From: Pacificibacter marinus
Lineage (GTDB): Bacteria; Pseudomonadota; Alphaproteobacteria; Rhodobacterales; Rhodobacteraceae
Direction of reading: 5' to 3'
DNA length: 64,000 nt
NCBI RefSeq assembly: GCF_900109555.1
Contig: NZ_FNZV01000008.1
Span: forward strand, 62,001 to 126,000
Shown piece after piece: positions 45,576 through 53,963 of the stretch (position 1 is its first letter; each line of letters starts with the position of its first letter). The translations under genes and the position numbers were made by a program. The notes beneath the pieces were generated by a model. The model was not told the origin of the DNA. It searched no databases and saw only the letters and a program-made list of their open reading frames with translations.

Positions 45576-45603
45576 ATTAGTTTTTCGTCTCCAAAATCTA
45601 ACG

Positions 45604-45945
45604 ATGACAGCACCAACTCCCTTTCCCAGCACCAAAAGCGCATATGAAAAAGTCGCCTTTGATCGTCACGAACTCGGCACGATTCTTGGTCTCTATGGCC
45701 AAATGGTCGCCGCAGGGGAATGGCGGGACTATGGGATGTCATTTTTGAAAGATGTCGCCATCTTTTCTGTCTTTCGCCGAACTGCAGAACACCCAATGTA
45801 TCGTATTGAGAAACGTCCACGCCTGCGCGGGCGACAGGGAATGTATGCCGTCATCGGAATGGATGGTCAGATATTGAAACGCGGACATGACCTGCGCAAA
45901 GTCTTACGGGTCTTTGACCGCAAACTCATTCGTGCCGTGGACTAA
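45604..45945 (+). CDS. DUF2794 family protein
   Basis: 113 residues. The pattern VAFDRHELGTILGLYGQMVAAGEWRDYG (here split over residues 18-45) and LKDVAIFSVFRRTAEHPMYRIEKRP is the DUF2794 signature of alphaproteobacteria. Compact, cytoplasmic, basic C-terminus (DLRKVLRVFDRKLIRAVD). Function unknown. The stop overlaps the convergent NlpC/P60 gene by four bases. It has an unusually long and structured upstream region. Confidence 0.88.
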   Translation: MTAPTPFPSTKSAYEKVAFDRHELGTILGLYGQMVAAGEWRDYGMSFLKDVAIFSVFRRTAEHPMYRIEKRPRLRGRQGMYAVIGMDGQILKRGHDLRKVLRVFDRKLIRAVD

Positions 45946-46754
45946 ATCCGGCGGTGCGCCGTGACGCAACCATCCCCTTGCGCTTCGATCCGTGCAATCG
46001 CTTTGCCAATCGGTTCATAAGCAACCGCCATATGATGTGCATTTGCATGAATGAGCGTTTCATCATCAACGCACAGTGCGACATGCCCTTGCCAAAACAC
46101 CACATCCCCACGCTTGTACCCGCCATTAGCATCTGCACCCAACGCCATTTGCTGGTCACTATCGCCAGGACACGGCATCTGGCACGCAAGCAACCCAGCT
46201 TGTACCAAGCCGGAACAATCAATGCCAAAGCTAGAGTTTCCGCCCCACAGATATGGCGTGCCAAAAAAGAGCTGTGCAACAGTGACAGGATCTGAAAACG
46301 GGCGGTCAATCAAACGTACATGCGCTTTGGGAATGAATTGCCCCGTATCAGTTTCCACGAATTTGCGCCGCTCATCGATCACACGCAAGCGCGCGCCAAA
46401 GGGTAAACTGGCACGCGCTTCAGACTTGAAATCATCTTTGGGATAAAGGTGGCTTGCACGCGCTGAAATAAAATGAGTTGCCTCAAACGCAAACCCGAGA
46501 TCCCCCTCAGCTATATATCCAACATAGCCATCTCGTGCGGCGCGCCCAAAAGCCCAGCCTTGATCGCGCTCTATAACATCGAACATCTCGCCCATCACCA
46601 ATTGCCTTGTGCGCGCACCGTTTGGGGCGATGCGCAAATCTGCCACTGGCTTGGAAACGGAAACGGGCGTTGGCACGACCTCTGCTTGCCCCTGTGCGGC
46701 AAATCCTGCAAGTGCCACACGCATATTCGCAGGTATCAGACGCGGATCATTCAT
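45942..46754 (-). CDS. NlpC/P60 cysteine peptidase with SH3-like domain
   Basis: 270 residues from the ATG at 46754 (a TTG two codons upstream is less likely). An SH3b-like segment (about 35-120) precedes the NlpC/P60 domain: FGIDCSGLVQAG holds the catalytic Cys, FWQGHVALCVDD the His and LIHANAHHMAV the third polar residue. Such enzymes cut D-Glu-diaminopimelate bonds in cell-wall peptides. No signal peptide, so it probably acts on recycled muropeptides in the cytoplasm. The start overlaps the M17 aminopeptidase gene by 8 bp, suggesting joint peptide breakdown. Confidence 0.9.
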   Translation of the reverse strand: MNDPRLIPANMRVALAGFAAQGQAEVVPTPVSVSKPVADLRIAPNGARTRQLVMGEMFDVIERDQGWAFGRAARDGYVGYIAEGDLGFAFEATHFISARASHLYPKDDFKSEARASLPFGARLRVIDERRKFVETDTGQFIPKAHVRLIDRPFSDPVTVAQLFFGTPYLWGGNSSFGIDCSGLVQAGLLACQMPCPGDSDQQMALGADANGGYKRGDVVFWQGHVALCVDDETLIHANAHHMAVAYEPIGKAIARIEAQGDGCVTAHRRI

Positions 46755-48132
46755 ACCCAAGTAAATCCGGCAAGGCTGCTAAAAGTGCGCGCGCGCCCAT
46801 GCCAACCCCGCCTTTCGGACGGCCTGGCAAAGCAGACGGACACCAGCCATAAATATCAAAATGCATGTAGCGCGGCGTGTTCGTCACAAAGCGGCGCAAA
46901 AACAGCGCAGCCGTTATTGATCCTGCCATGCCACCTGCAGGCGCATTGTCGAGATCCGCAATACCGGGCTCGATCAACTTTTCATATGGGTCCCAAAATG
47001 GCATTTGCCAAACAGGATCGCTCGCGGCCTCAGCCCCTTTGACCAGTGCAAACGCATCGCTTGCTTCAGTCACATAAAATGGGGACAAATCAGGGCCAAC
47101 AGCGGCACGCGCCGCTCCAGTGAGCGTGGCCATGGACACAATTAGATCGGCATCGTCTTCATCAGCCAAAGCCAAAGCATCTGCCAGAACCAAACGCCCT
47201 TCGGCATCTGTATTGTTAATTTCGACAGTCAAACCTTTGCGCGATTGTAATATATCTTGCGGGCGAAACGCGTTGCTTGAGACTGAATTCTCAACAGCAG
47301 GGATCAGCACACGCAACTGCAGCGGCAAATCCAGCGCCATAATCATATGAGCCAGCCCCAGCACAGTTGCAGCGCCCCCCATATCTTTTTTCATCAAGCC
47401 CATAGAGGAACCCGGCTTGAGATTCAGCCCGCCCGTGTCAAAGCATACCCCTTTGCCAACCAACGTCAGTTTGGGCCCTTGCGTCCCCCACCGCATGTCA
47501 ATCAAGCGCGGCGCGCGTGATGATGCACGGCCAACAGCGTGGATCATGGGGAAATTTTCAGCCAAAAGTGCGTCGCTTTGGACGGTCGAAATCTGTGCAT
47601 CGAATTCGGTTGCCAATTTGGTTGCGGCAGCTTCAAGCTCACTTGGCCCCATGTCTGAGGCTGGCGTATTGATCAAGTCACGGGTGAGAAATTCACCTTG
47701 AGCAATCGCCTCTAGCCTTTGAATGTCCAGACCACTTGGCGCAACAAGCTGTGCTTTTGGCACTGCCTTTTTTGCGTACCGATCAAAAACATAACCAGCC
47801 AAAAGCCAGCCCAAAACCTGTTGCTCCAGCGCGGCCCCTGTCAGCGTTGTGACGAGGTGATAAGTACCTTCAGGAAGCTTTAGGCGCACATCGGCAAGTG
47901 TAAAGCGCGTTCGTTTAAGGTCTTGGTCCGTTCCAAGCCCTGCAACGACGGCTGCGATCCCTTGCTCTGCTGGCAAAATGCAATGACTGCCCACCACACC
48001 AGAAAACCCATTAGCGTTGAGCCAAGAGGCTGCGCGCTTGGGCTGAGCAGCTATAAAATCGTCAACCTCGCTTTGCATCAATAGATATAAAGGCAAAGAG
48101 GTATCGGTTGGATCGGTGAAAAAAATTGGCAT
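46747..48132 (-). CDS. Leucyl aminopeptidase family protein (M17)
   Basis: 461 residues. The C-terminal catalytic domain has the metal and active-site blocks VGKGVCFDTGGLNLKP, MKKDMGGAATVLG and NTDAEGRLVLADAL, identifying an M17 dizinc aminopeptidase. The N-terminal macro-like domain is shortened compared with PepA, a common subtype in Rhodobacterales. Translationally coupled to the NlpC/P60 gene, which fits stepwise degradation of wall-derived peptides. Confidence 0.92.
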   Translation of the reverse strand: MPIFFTDPTDTSLPLYLLMQSEVDDFIAAQPKRAASWLNANGFSGVVGSHCILPAEQGIAAVVAGLGTDQDLKRTRFTLADVRLKLPEGTYHLVTTLTGAALEQQVLGWLLAGYVFDRYAKKAVPKAQLVAPSGLDIQRLEAIAQGEFLTRDLINTPASDMGPSELEAAATKLATEFDAQISTVQSDALLAENFPMIHAVGRASSRAPRLIDMRWGTQGPKLTLVGKGVCFDTGGLNLKPGSSMGLMKKDMGGAATVLGLAHMIMALDLPLQLRVLIPAVENSVSSNAFRPQDILQSRKGLTVEINNTDAEGRLVLADALALADEDDADLIVSMATLTGAARAAVGPDLSPFYVTEASDAFALVKGAEAASDPVWQMPFWDPYEKLIEPGIADLDNAPAGGMAGSITAALFLRRFVTNTPRYMHFDIYGWCPSALPGRPKGGVGMGARALLAALPDLLGYE

Positions 48133-48234
48133 TGGACAAGCTCATATGGGGGTTTTCGCCCAGCCTAGCCTATCCAACGCCACCTGCAAGCCGGTTCGCT
48201 AATCGGTAACCAAAACTTCGTTTGGGCCTACCAC

Positions 48235-48657
48235 TTAAACGGAATCGCCTTGCAAATCCCATACAGCCAAAAGGGATTTCTGGCCAATCCGCATCAACCG
48301 ATCAACAGTCGCGGCCAAAGCCGTACCATCATCTCGTGTCGCCAGTGTATTTACATCTGCCGCAACCCGGGCAAAGGTTTCCATTCCGATTTGTTCAGAA
48401 ATAGCGATCATTGATCGCGCTGCTCTTTGCATTTCATCAAGCTGCCCTTTTTTGTAACAGCTTTCAACTTTGGCCAAACGCACGGCCAACTCTTCCATCG
48501 CACGCGATACAACTCCGTCGGCACCTGTCTCCCCAAGCTGAGAGTGGAGCTGGTCCAAACGTTCTCTATCAACATGCACGACCCCTTCGGGCCGTAGTTT
48601 TCTCACCACCATCATTATACCCCAATTTGTGCACGCCCCCACGCGCTGTAGCCTCAT
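48235..48657 (-). CDS. HPt-like helical protein without the phospho-accepting histidine
   Basis: 140 residues from an ATG at 48657 with GAGG 5 bp upstream; a later start at 48615 gives 126 residues. The core (about 35-120) has the helical pattern of a histidine phosphotransfer domain: ERLDQLHSQLG, AMEELAVRLAKVESCYKKGQLDEMQRAARSMIAISEQIGM. In HPt domains this position reads AAHxLKGxAxxxG; here AARSMIAISEQIG has Arg in place of His and no LKG. It may bind response regulators without carrying phosphate. Divergent from the carbonic anhydrase gene. Confidence 0.7.
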   Translation of the reverse strand: MRLQRVGACTNWGIMMVVRKLRPEGVVHVDRERLDQLHSQLGETGADGVVSRAMEELAVRLAKVESCYKKGQLDEMQRAARSMIAISEQIGMETFARVAADVNTLATRDDGTALAATVDRLMRIGQKSLLAVWDLQGDSV

Positions 48658-48777
48658 GTTGCCTCAAGAAGTTCAAGAAAAGGTTTAGCCAAAACTGTTT
48701 TTCCCTCGAATTCCATTCAAACTCTCATTACATTTGATAGAAACTTGGACACCAACGTTTCAGGAGACCGCACACTG

Positions 48778-49425
48778 ATGCAGTATGTCAAAAACTTACC
48801 CACCTATATGGTTCAACGCTATCTTGGCTGGAAAGCCACCACATATGCCGAGAACAAAGCTTGGTACCGCCGCCTAGCGGATGAAGGGCAGCGCCCCCGT
48901 GCAATGATTATTTCATGCTGTGATTCACGTGTGCATGTCACATCAATCTTTGGCGCAGACGAAGGTGAGTTTTTCATCCACCGCAACATCGCCAATCTGG
49001 TGCCGCCATTTACACAAGATGGCGATCACCACGGGACATCTGCGGCTGTCGAATATGCGGTCACCGCTTTGAAGGTTGCCCATGTTGTTGTCTTGGGGCA
49101 TTCAAATTGCGGCGGCATCAAAGGCTGTCACGATATGTGTGCTGGGCTTGCCCCAGAGCTTGAGGAAAAATCTTCGTTTATCGGACGGTGGATGGATATC
49201 ATGCGGCCAGGATATGACCGCATTTCATCTTTGCCCGAAGACCAGCGCACACGCGCCCTTGAAAAAGAGGCCGTCCTTGTGTCGCTCGAAAACTTGATGA
49301 CCTTTCCTTTTGTGCAAAGCGCAGTCGAAGATGGCAGCCTGTCTTTGCATGGCTTATGGAACGACATCGGTGATGGGTCTTTACATCAATACGCCCCACA
49401 GTCGGGAACGTTTGTTCCAGTTTAA
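48778..49425 (+). CDS. Beta-class carbonic anhydrase
   Basis: 215 residues from the ATG at 48778; a TTG 33 bp upstream is in frame but MQYVKNLPTYMVQRYLGW is the family-like start. Interconverts CO2 and bicarbonate using zinc. Zn ligands and the Asp-Arg dyad are visible: IISCCDSRVHV (Cys, Asp, Arg) and VLGHSNCGGIKGC (His, Cys). GFFIHRNIANLVPP-type block (here EFFIHRNIANLVPP) is intact. Followed 5 bp later by a convergent small gene. Confidence 0.93.
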   Translation: MQYVKNLPTYMVQRYLGWKATTYAENKAWYRRLADEGQRPRAMIISCCDSRVHVTSIFGADEGEFFIHRNIANLVPPFTQDGDHHGTSAAVEYAVTALKVAHVVVLGHSNCGGIKGCHDMCAGLAPELEEKSSFIGRWMDIMRPGYDRISSLPEDQRTRALEKEAVLVSLENLMTFPFVQSAVEDGSLSLHGLWNDIGDGSLHQYAPQSGTFVPV

Positions 49426-49430
49426 GCAGC

Positions 49431-49733
49431 CTACGCCGCCAGCTGTCTCTTTTTGGAAACTGCAAGGTCTTCGGTGAGAACAAAAACATCATGCAAAGCG
49501 GTTGCAGCGTAATCAACTGCAACCGTGCCTATACTCGGCGCGCTGATGGCTGCAGATGCTTGACCTGACTGAGAACGCACGAACATTGCTTTGGGGGCAC
49601 GTGGCGCAGAGCGTTCTTCCGCATCGTCCCGATCAAGACTTTGCTCTTCGGGAAAAAACATCGCCGATCCATTTGTATATGCGGTCAAAGCGGCAATACG
49701 GTTTGCACGCGCTTTAGCGATAAAATCAATCAT
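49431..49733 (-). CDS. Small hypothetical protein
   Basis: 100 residues, with a good AAGGAA 6 bp before the ATG. N-terminal helix MIDFIAKARANRIAAL, a charged middle (SLDRDDAEERSAPRAPKA) and a C-terminal stretch with VAVDYAATALHDVFVLTEDLA. No signal peptide or membrane helix. Same strand as the next small gene upstream (64-bp gap) and convergent with carbonic anhydrase. Function not recognised; no homologue comes to mind. Confidence 0.6.
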   Translation of the reverse strand: MIDFIAKARANRIAALTAYTNGSAMFFPEEQSLDRDDAEERSAPRAPKAMFVRSQSGQASAAISAPSIGTVAVDYAATALHDVFVLTEDLAVSKKRQLAA

Positions 49734-49797
49734 ATCGATTTCCTTTATAATTTCGTATTGCGCGGCATGATTGGCCTGCGCTCAGTGCTATGTGGCG

Positions 49798-50013
49798 CTA
49801 CGGGGCACTCACAAGACGCGCTCCCAAATCTGGGCGAAAATCATCTGTGCTGTGCCCCCTGCCAAGGGGCACCACATTTGTCTCGCGTGCTGCACGGGTG
49901 AGATTATGGTTCGCTGGGCGCGTGATTAATTTGGCAAAACTGACATCCCACACTCGGACACTTATGCCCAATGCATCGATGATCTGGTTGGTACTTGTCA
50001 TTGTGTTGATCAT
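49798..50013 (-). CDS. Small hypothetical protein
   Basis: 71 residues from the ATG at 50013, which follows AGAGGATG at 8 bp; the longer frame upstream lacks a good start site. A first helix MTSTNQIIDALGISVRVWD is followed by a basic, Asn/Arg-containing region (NHNLTRAARETNVV) and a tail DDFRPDLGARL. No transmembrane segment. Could be a small regulatory protein, but there is no firm evidence. Coding status rests on the ribosome-binding site and position upstream of a second small gene. Confidence 0.4.
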   Translation of the reverse strand: MINTMTSTNQIIDALGISVRVWDVSFAKLITRPANHNLTRAARETNVVPLGRGHSTDDFRPDLGARLVSAP

Positions 50014-50178
50014 GTTTCCATCCTCTTGTTCCGAGCCCCCCAGAACCCTTGAAGACATGGGACCACAAACGCGCAAAAACACGTACAGATGGTTGAATAG
50101 AATTTTAAATACTGGCCAAAAATTGGTAGGGTTCACAAAAAAAAGTTCATTTATTGAAGTTAAAGCAATGACTTAAAG

Positions 50179-50190
50179 CGGATTAATCCG
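50179..50190. promoter_or_regulatory. 12-bp palindrome CGGATTAATCCG
   Basis: Lies 166 bp upstream of the small gene at 49798-50013 in AT-rich sequence. Possible operator; evidence is only the perfect symmetry. Confidence 0.25.
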
Positions 50191-50312
50191 AAAGTTAAAA
50201 TTCAGTATATCTGCACGATCATGGTAAAAATTGATTCAGAGATATGGCGCGTAAGGGGCAGCAATATGGCAGGCCTGCGGCGTGCTAGAAATGCTCATCT
50301 AAAAACGCGAAT

Positions 50313-50341
50313 CGGCGATGCTCCACAACAGAGCACCGCCG
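50313..50341 (-). terminator. Terminator after the MuiA-like gene
   Basis: CGGCG-A-TGCTC, a 7-nt loop and GAGCA-C-CGCCG form a 10-bp stem with one mismatch; on the minus strand the T-run GTTTTTAG follows about 8 bases later, so efficiency may be moderate. Confidence 0.6.
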
Positions 50342-50376
50342 AAAATTGTTGTTTAATGCCTCACTATAATCTGGGA

Positions 50377-52017
50377 TTACCGCAAGAATTTTCCCTCGGG
50401 CCAGCGCAGGTTTTCATCCAATGTAATGCTTTTTGTCTCACCCGCAGGCAGATCAAAGTTCCATGTCAGCACACCGCGACGATCATCGGCAGTCTGTTCG
50501 GACGGCATCGGATCAGCGCTCCACTCAATCGTAAGGTCTGTTTGTTCAGATACAGAAACGCGGTCCACCACCTCAATAGGCCATGAACGGCTTGTCAGGT
50601 TCTCAACATCAATCCGAACGCTAGATGTACTTTCATTGGATTTGGAAATAAATCCGCGATCCCCCTCATTGCGATCTAAAACAACACGCGAAACTTTGAT
50701 GCCATCAATCGCTCCGAACGCCATTTCAAACTCAGATCCGTTTGGTTGCATCTCAAAATAGCTTTGACCAATCAAAGCGCCATCACGAAACAATTGCATA
50801 TCACCGGGCAGCAAAATTGCACCACTGTCATTGGTAACCTCGGCCACAAGATACCCCGTTTGGTCATACAATGGCACTGCACGTACAGAAAGTTCAGGCT
50901 CCAAAGATACACGAGCGAGCGCAAATTCAGTCGCGCCATCAACCGCCGAATACAATGTCGCAGGTGATCCATATTCATAGGTCAAGCTCAAACCATAGGA
51001 CTGCTCTTGCGCAACATCCATTTCCATCGCAACCATAGAACTGGTTTCCATGGATCCTGCATCAGATAAAAGAACGCCGCGCGCCTGCTTTTGCGCAATG
51101 GGATCACCGATCCAGCGCAGGTATTCAGGAACAATACTTGGCTCAGTCCGGCGCGATGGCCGCTCCGTTGAAAAGCTTAAATCCACATCAATCCAAGGCT
51201 CACCGGTGGCTTGGGTCGCCAACATTGACCGATCAAGTGTCACGGTATTTTCGACTGTGTCCACATGCGCCTTATAGGTCGGGCGCCAAGAGGCAGCAGC
51301 GGTGTCATAGTCAAACGTCACATCCACATCTGCAGCCTGAGCGAGATCAACCTCAAGCGTAATCCGCGCACGCATCGGTGTGTTTGACGTGATCTTTTTC
51401 AGCGCGGCTTTGGCATCAGCGAGCTCTTGTATGAGGCCTTTCAAGCCATCACGCGCCTCCTCAGCACGGGCTGTCGCGTCTTGCATTGCCAGACGAGCCT
51501 GCAAGGATTGTTCGCGAATGGTCAAAGCAAGCGCTAAGATATCAGCGGCGGCGGCACCATCCGGTGCTGTCAAACCATTGATGAATTTCAACGAATCTTC
51601 GGCAGCGCGGGCTTCCAGTTCGATTGCCAAAACAGCGCGCTCTTCCGATTTCAACTGCGCCTCAAGCGCGTCGACCTTTTCATAGGCTTTTTGAGCCTCG
51701 GGAGACCGCATACCGTCTGTTTCGTTCGCAACCTCATTCACGATCGTCACAGGACCAAGCGTTGCTTGTGTCACCCGTGCTTGTAGTCCCTGCACCGCTG
51801 CGGTTTCATGCGTCACAGGGATATCAAAAAACGTGATTTGATGCTTGCCCGCGGGAACAGGCACCGTCGCTTGGCGCGTTACATGTGCGCCATTTGGGTA
51901 CAAAGTGGCAGCAGTGATCGTGCTGTGTGCTTCAAAACTGTCGGCCAGAACTGCGCAGGGCACAAGTGCAGTGGCCGCTGAAATGGCGAATGTCATTGAT
52001 ATAAATTTGGGGATCAT
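50377..52017 (-). CDS. Mucoidy-inhibitor MuiA family protein (DUF4139)
   Basis: 546 residues with a signal peptide (1-25, VPCAVLADS) and GGAGGA 5 bp before the ATG. The N-terminal DUF4140-like part includes TLYPNGAHVTRQATVPVPAGKH, then a coiled coil of Ala/Glu/Lys/Arg (about 105-215), then the DUF4139 beta-domain with ASWRPTYKAHVD and WIDVDLSFSTERPSR. The family is secreted or periplasmic; the name comes from a Shigella exopolysaccharide phenotype and the molecular role is unknown. Monocistronic. Confidence 0.85.
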   Translation of the reverse strand: MIPKFISMTFAISAATALVPCAVLADSFEAHSTITAATLYPNGAHVTRQATVPVPAGKHQITFFDIPVTHETAAVQGLQARVTQATLGPVTIVNEVANETDGMRSPEAQKAYEKVDALEAQLKSEERAVLAIELEARAAEDSLKFINGLTAPDGAAAADILALALTIREQSLQARLAMQDATARAEEARDGLKGLIQELADAKAALKKITSNTPMRARITLEVDLAQAADVDVTFDYDTAAASWRPTYKAHVDTVENTVTLDRSMLATQATGEPWIDVDLSFSTERPSRRTEPSIVPEYLRWIGDPIAQKQARGVLLSDAGSMETSSMVAMEMDVAQEQSYGLSLTYEYGSPATLYSAVDGATEFALARVSLEPELSVRAVPLYDQTGYLVAEVTNDSGAILLPGDMQLFRDGALIGQSYFEMQPNGSEFEMAFGAIDGIKVSRVVLDRNEGDRGFISKSNESTSSVRIDVENLTSRSWPIEVVDRVSVSEQTDLTIEWSADPMPSEQTADDRRGVLTWNFDLPAGETKSITLDENLRWPEGKFLR

Positions 52018-52167
52018 GTCTTCCTCCGACTGGTTGAAGGAAGTGTTCTATGTCGTGAGGTTGATCGCAAGACACGAGATTGTTCTGATGCCCGAAAAGG
52101 CGGTTGATTGCCGATTCTTAGACACATTCTCGCCTATGCGTTTTCGAGGCACTTGTTACAGCTGAAA

Positions 52168-52196
52168 CAAAAAAGGGCGCCATAAGCGCCCCTTTG
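52168..52196 (-). terminator. Terminator after asd
   Basis: On the minus strand AAAGGGGCGC, a 5-nt loop and GCGCCCTTTTTTG: 6-bp GC stem extended by A/T pairs with a T-run, 30 bp after the asd stop. Confidence 0.8.
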
Positions 52197-52225
52197 TTAA
52201 GAATTTCATCACCCGCGCATCGCGA

Positions 52226-53248
52226 TTAGCCTTTTTTCAGCACACGACGGCCAAGCAACTCAGCGATCTGAACTGCGTTCAATGCAGCGCCTTTACGCAG
52301 GTTGTCGGACACACACCACATGTTCAGACCATTCTCAACTGTGACGTCTTGGCGGATACGTGAAATGAATGTCGCGTAATCACCGACACATTCAACAGGC
52401 GTGACATAGCCACCGTCTTCGCGTTTATCGATCACCAAAATACCTGGGGATTCGCGCAAGATATCGCGCGCTTCGTCTTCATCCAAAAACTCTTCGGTCT
52501 CAATATTGATCGACTCAGAGTGGCCAACAAACACAGGAACACGCACACAGGTCGCTGTGACTTTGATGGACGGATCGATGATCTTTTTCGTCTCAACGAT
52601 CATCTTCCATTCTTCTTTGGTGTCACCAGAATCCAAGAACACATCGATGTGCGGGATCACGTTAAACGCAATCTGCTTTGGGTACACCTTGGCTGGTTTT
52701 TCCTGACCTGGAACGTACATGCCTTTGGTCTGGTCCCACAACTCATCAATTGCGTCTTTGCCAGAGCCAGACACAGATTGGTACGTGGACACAACAACGC
52801 GTTTGATTTTGGCGCGATCATGGATCGGCTTCAACGCAACAACCATTTGAGCGGTCGAACAGTTAGGGTTGGCGATGATATTTTTGTTAGAATACATCAT
52901 GATCGCGTCTGGGTTTACCTCAGGCACAATCAATGGAATTTCAGGGTCGTAGCGGTACAAAGACGAGTTATCGATCACGACACAGCCAGCTTTCGCCGCT
53001 TTGGGCGCGAATTCTTTAGTTGCCTCAGAACCGACAGCAAAGAGTGCCATGTCCCAACCCGCGAAATCAAACGTCGCAAGATCTTTGGTCTTCAGGGTTT
53101 TATCGCCGAAAGAAACTTCGGTGCCGAGAGATTTGCGTGATGCAAGCACCGCAATCTCGTCTACAGGGAACTGGCGTTCATCCAGAATGTTCAGCATTTC
53201 GCGACCCACATTGCCTGTGGCGCCTACGACGACGATTTTATAACCCAT
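52226..53248 (-). CDS. asd: Aspartate-semialdehyde dehydrogenase
   Basis: 340 residues from the ATG at 53248, with AAGGAG 8 bp upstream. Reduces aspartyl-4-phosphate to aspartate semialdehyde, the branch point to lysine (DapA, encoded at 20147-21019), threonine and methionine. NADP motif VVVGATGNVGREML at 6-19, catalytic Cys130 in ANPNCSTAQMV, and the substrate-binding region with PVFVGHSESINIETE. Monocistronic with its own terminator. Confidence 0.96.
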   Translation of the reverse strand: MGYKIVVVGATGNVGREMLNILDERQFPVDEIAVLASRKSLGTEVSFGDKTLKTKDLATFDFAGWDMALFAVGSEATKEFAPKAAKAGCVVIDNSSLYRYDPEIPLIVPEVNPDAIMMYSNKNIIANPNCSTAQMVVALKPIHDRAKIKRVVVSTYQSVSGSGKDAIDELWDQTKGMYVPGQEKPAKVYPKQIAFNVIPHIDVFLDSGDTKEEWKMIVETKKIIDPSIKVTATCVRVPVFVGHSESINIETEEFLDEDEARDILRESPGILVIDKREDGGYVTPVECVGDYATFISRIRQDVTVENGLNMWCVSDNLRKGAALNAVQIAELLGRRVLKKG

Positions 53249-53330
53249 GAGGGGCACTCCTTATGTCCAATGACAGCAGTTGGAGATAGCAATTTGTGCG
53301 GATTTGTAAAGGCAGAATCCTTGATGCACC

Positions 53331-53963
53331 CTATTCCATAGGGTGAAGCGCAACCCTAGGGTCTGTTTTGATCACTGCATGCACAAAGTCGCTCTCGCTA
53401 GAGAAATCATGCGGCACATCTGTAGCATCGCGTCGGCCCGACAGCGAGAGACTGGAAAAAAAGTCAAAACCAAACAAATGGATTTCCGCGGCATCCGTTG
53501 TACTTAAGAAATCAACAAGCATCGCGCCTGTCGTGGGTTGCGCACCAAGTTGTGCTTTCAAGTCTTCGTATCGCGCCTTGGGAAACAAGACGAAGCCAGA
53601 TGTCTGCGCCATCCAATATTTCAAACGCTTGCGCTTGTGAGACATCCAAATCAAACGCTTGGCCCCCAATGCATTGAATGCGTCCGACGACACAGACGAG
53701 GCAAGCGCAAGCCAATCGGTCCGCGCCCCGTGACTTTCAATGCTCGGCATTGGTGCGCGATTGATGCGGATCACAACATCACACGCATCTATTTGGCTGC
53801 CCTGCGTCACCTCAGCCAAGGCGCGCGCATTTCCAACAAGGGCAACACGTTTGCCCGCAACCTCGCCTGCCAACTCCGCCAATGATGCAGCGCCAAGCCC
53901 CAACACAGCATCGTCATTTTGCCATGCGGCAAGACGGAAACGACAGGCACGCAGCACCGTCAC
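53331..53963 (-). CDS. Glycosyltransferase family 29-like (sialyltransferase-fold) protein
   Basis: 210 residues from a GTG overlapping the upstream GT4 stop (GTGA). The order of sialylmotifs is recognisable: an L-motif-like VALVGNARALAEVTQG then IDACDVVIRIN (39-67), an S-motif-like PTTGAMLVDFLSTTDAAEI then HLFGFDFF (143-169), and a final HDFSSESDFVHA with His185 and Glu190 at the place of the VS motif. Eukaryotic GT29 enzymes move sialic acid from CMP-sialic acid; bacterial members are sparse and uncharacterised. No CMP-sialate genes are in the window, so the donor is unknown. Third gene of an operon with GT4 and an MFS transporter. Confidence 0.75.
   Translation of the reverse strand: MTVLRACRFRLAAWQNDDAVLGLGAASLAELAGEVAGKRVALVGNARALAEVTQGSQIDACDVVIRINRAPMPSIESHGARTDWLALASSVSSDAFNALGAKRLIWMSHKRKRLKYWMAQTSGFVLFPKARYEDLKAQLGAQPTTGAMLVDFLSTTDAAEIHLFGFDFFSSLSLSGRRDATDVPHDFSSESDFVHAVIKTDPRVALHPME

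Larger units (their letters stand above)
45110..45603. other. Gene-free 494-bp intergenic stretch with several structured elements
   Basis: Lies between divergent cytochrome c' and DUF2794 genes. No reading frame here looks coding: candidates on the minus strand (45106-45294, 45234-45542) have no ribosome-binding site and no recognisable composition. It does contain a two-hairpin unit (45287-45366), a nested rod (45374-45445) and an inverted repeat around a -10 box (45536-45575), annotated separately. Confidence 0.7.
50014..50376. other. Gene-free 363-bp stretch
   Basis: Contains a terminator for the MuiA-like gene (50313-50341), a perfect 12-bp palindrome CGGATTAATCCG at 50179-50190 and an AT-rich zone around 50095-50215 that probably carries the promoter of the two small minus-strand genes. 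No convincing reading frame. Confidence 0.6.

Noticed and set aside
50221-50586. 121-codon plus-strand frame
   Set aside because: Runs through the MuiA-like terminator and antisense into that gene; Cys-rich, no start signal.
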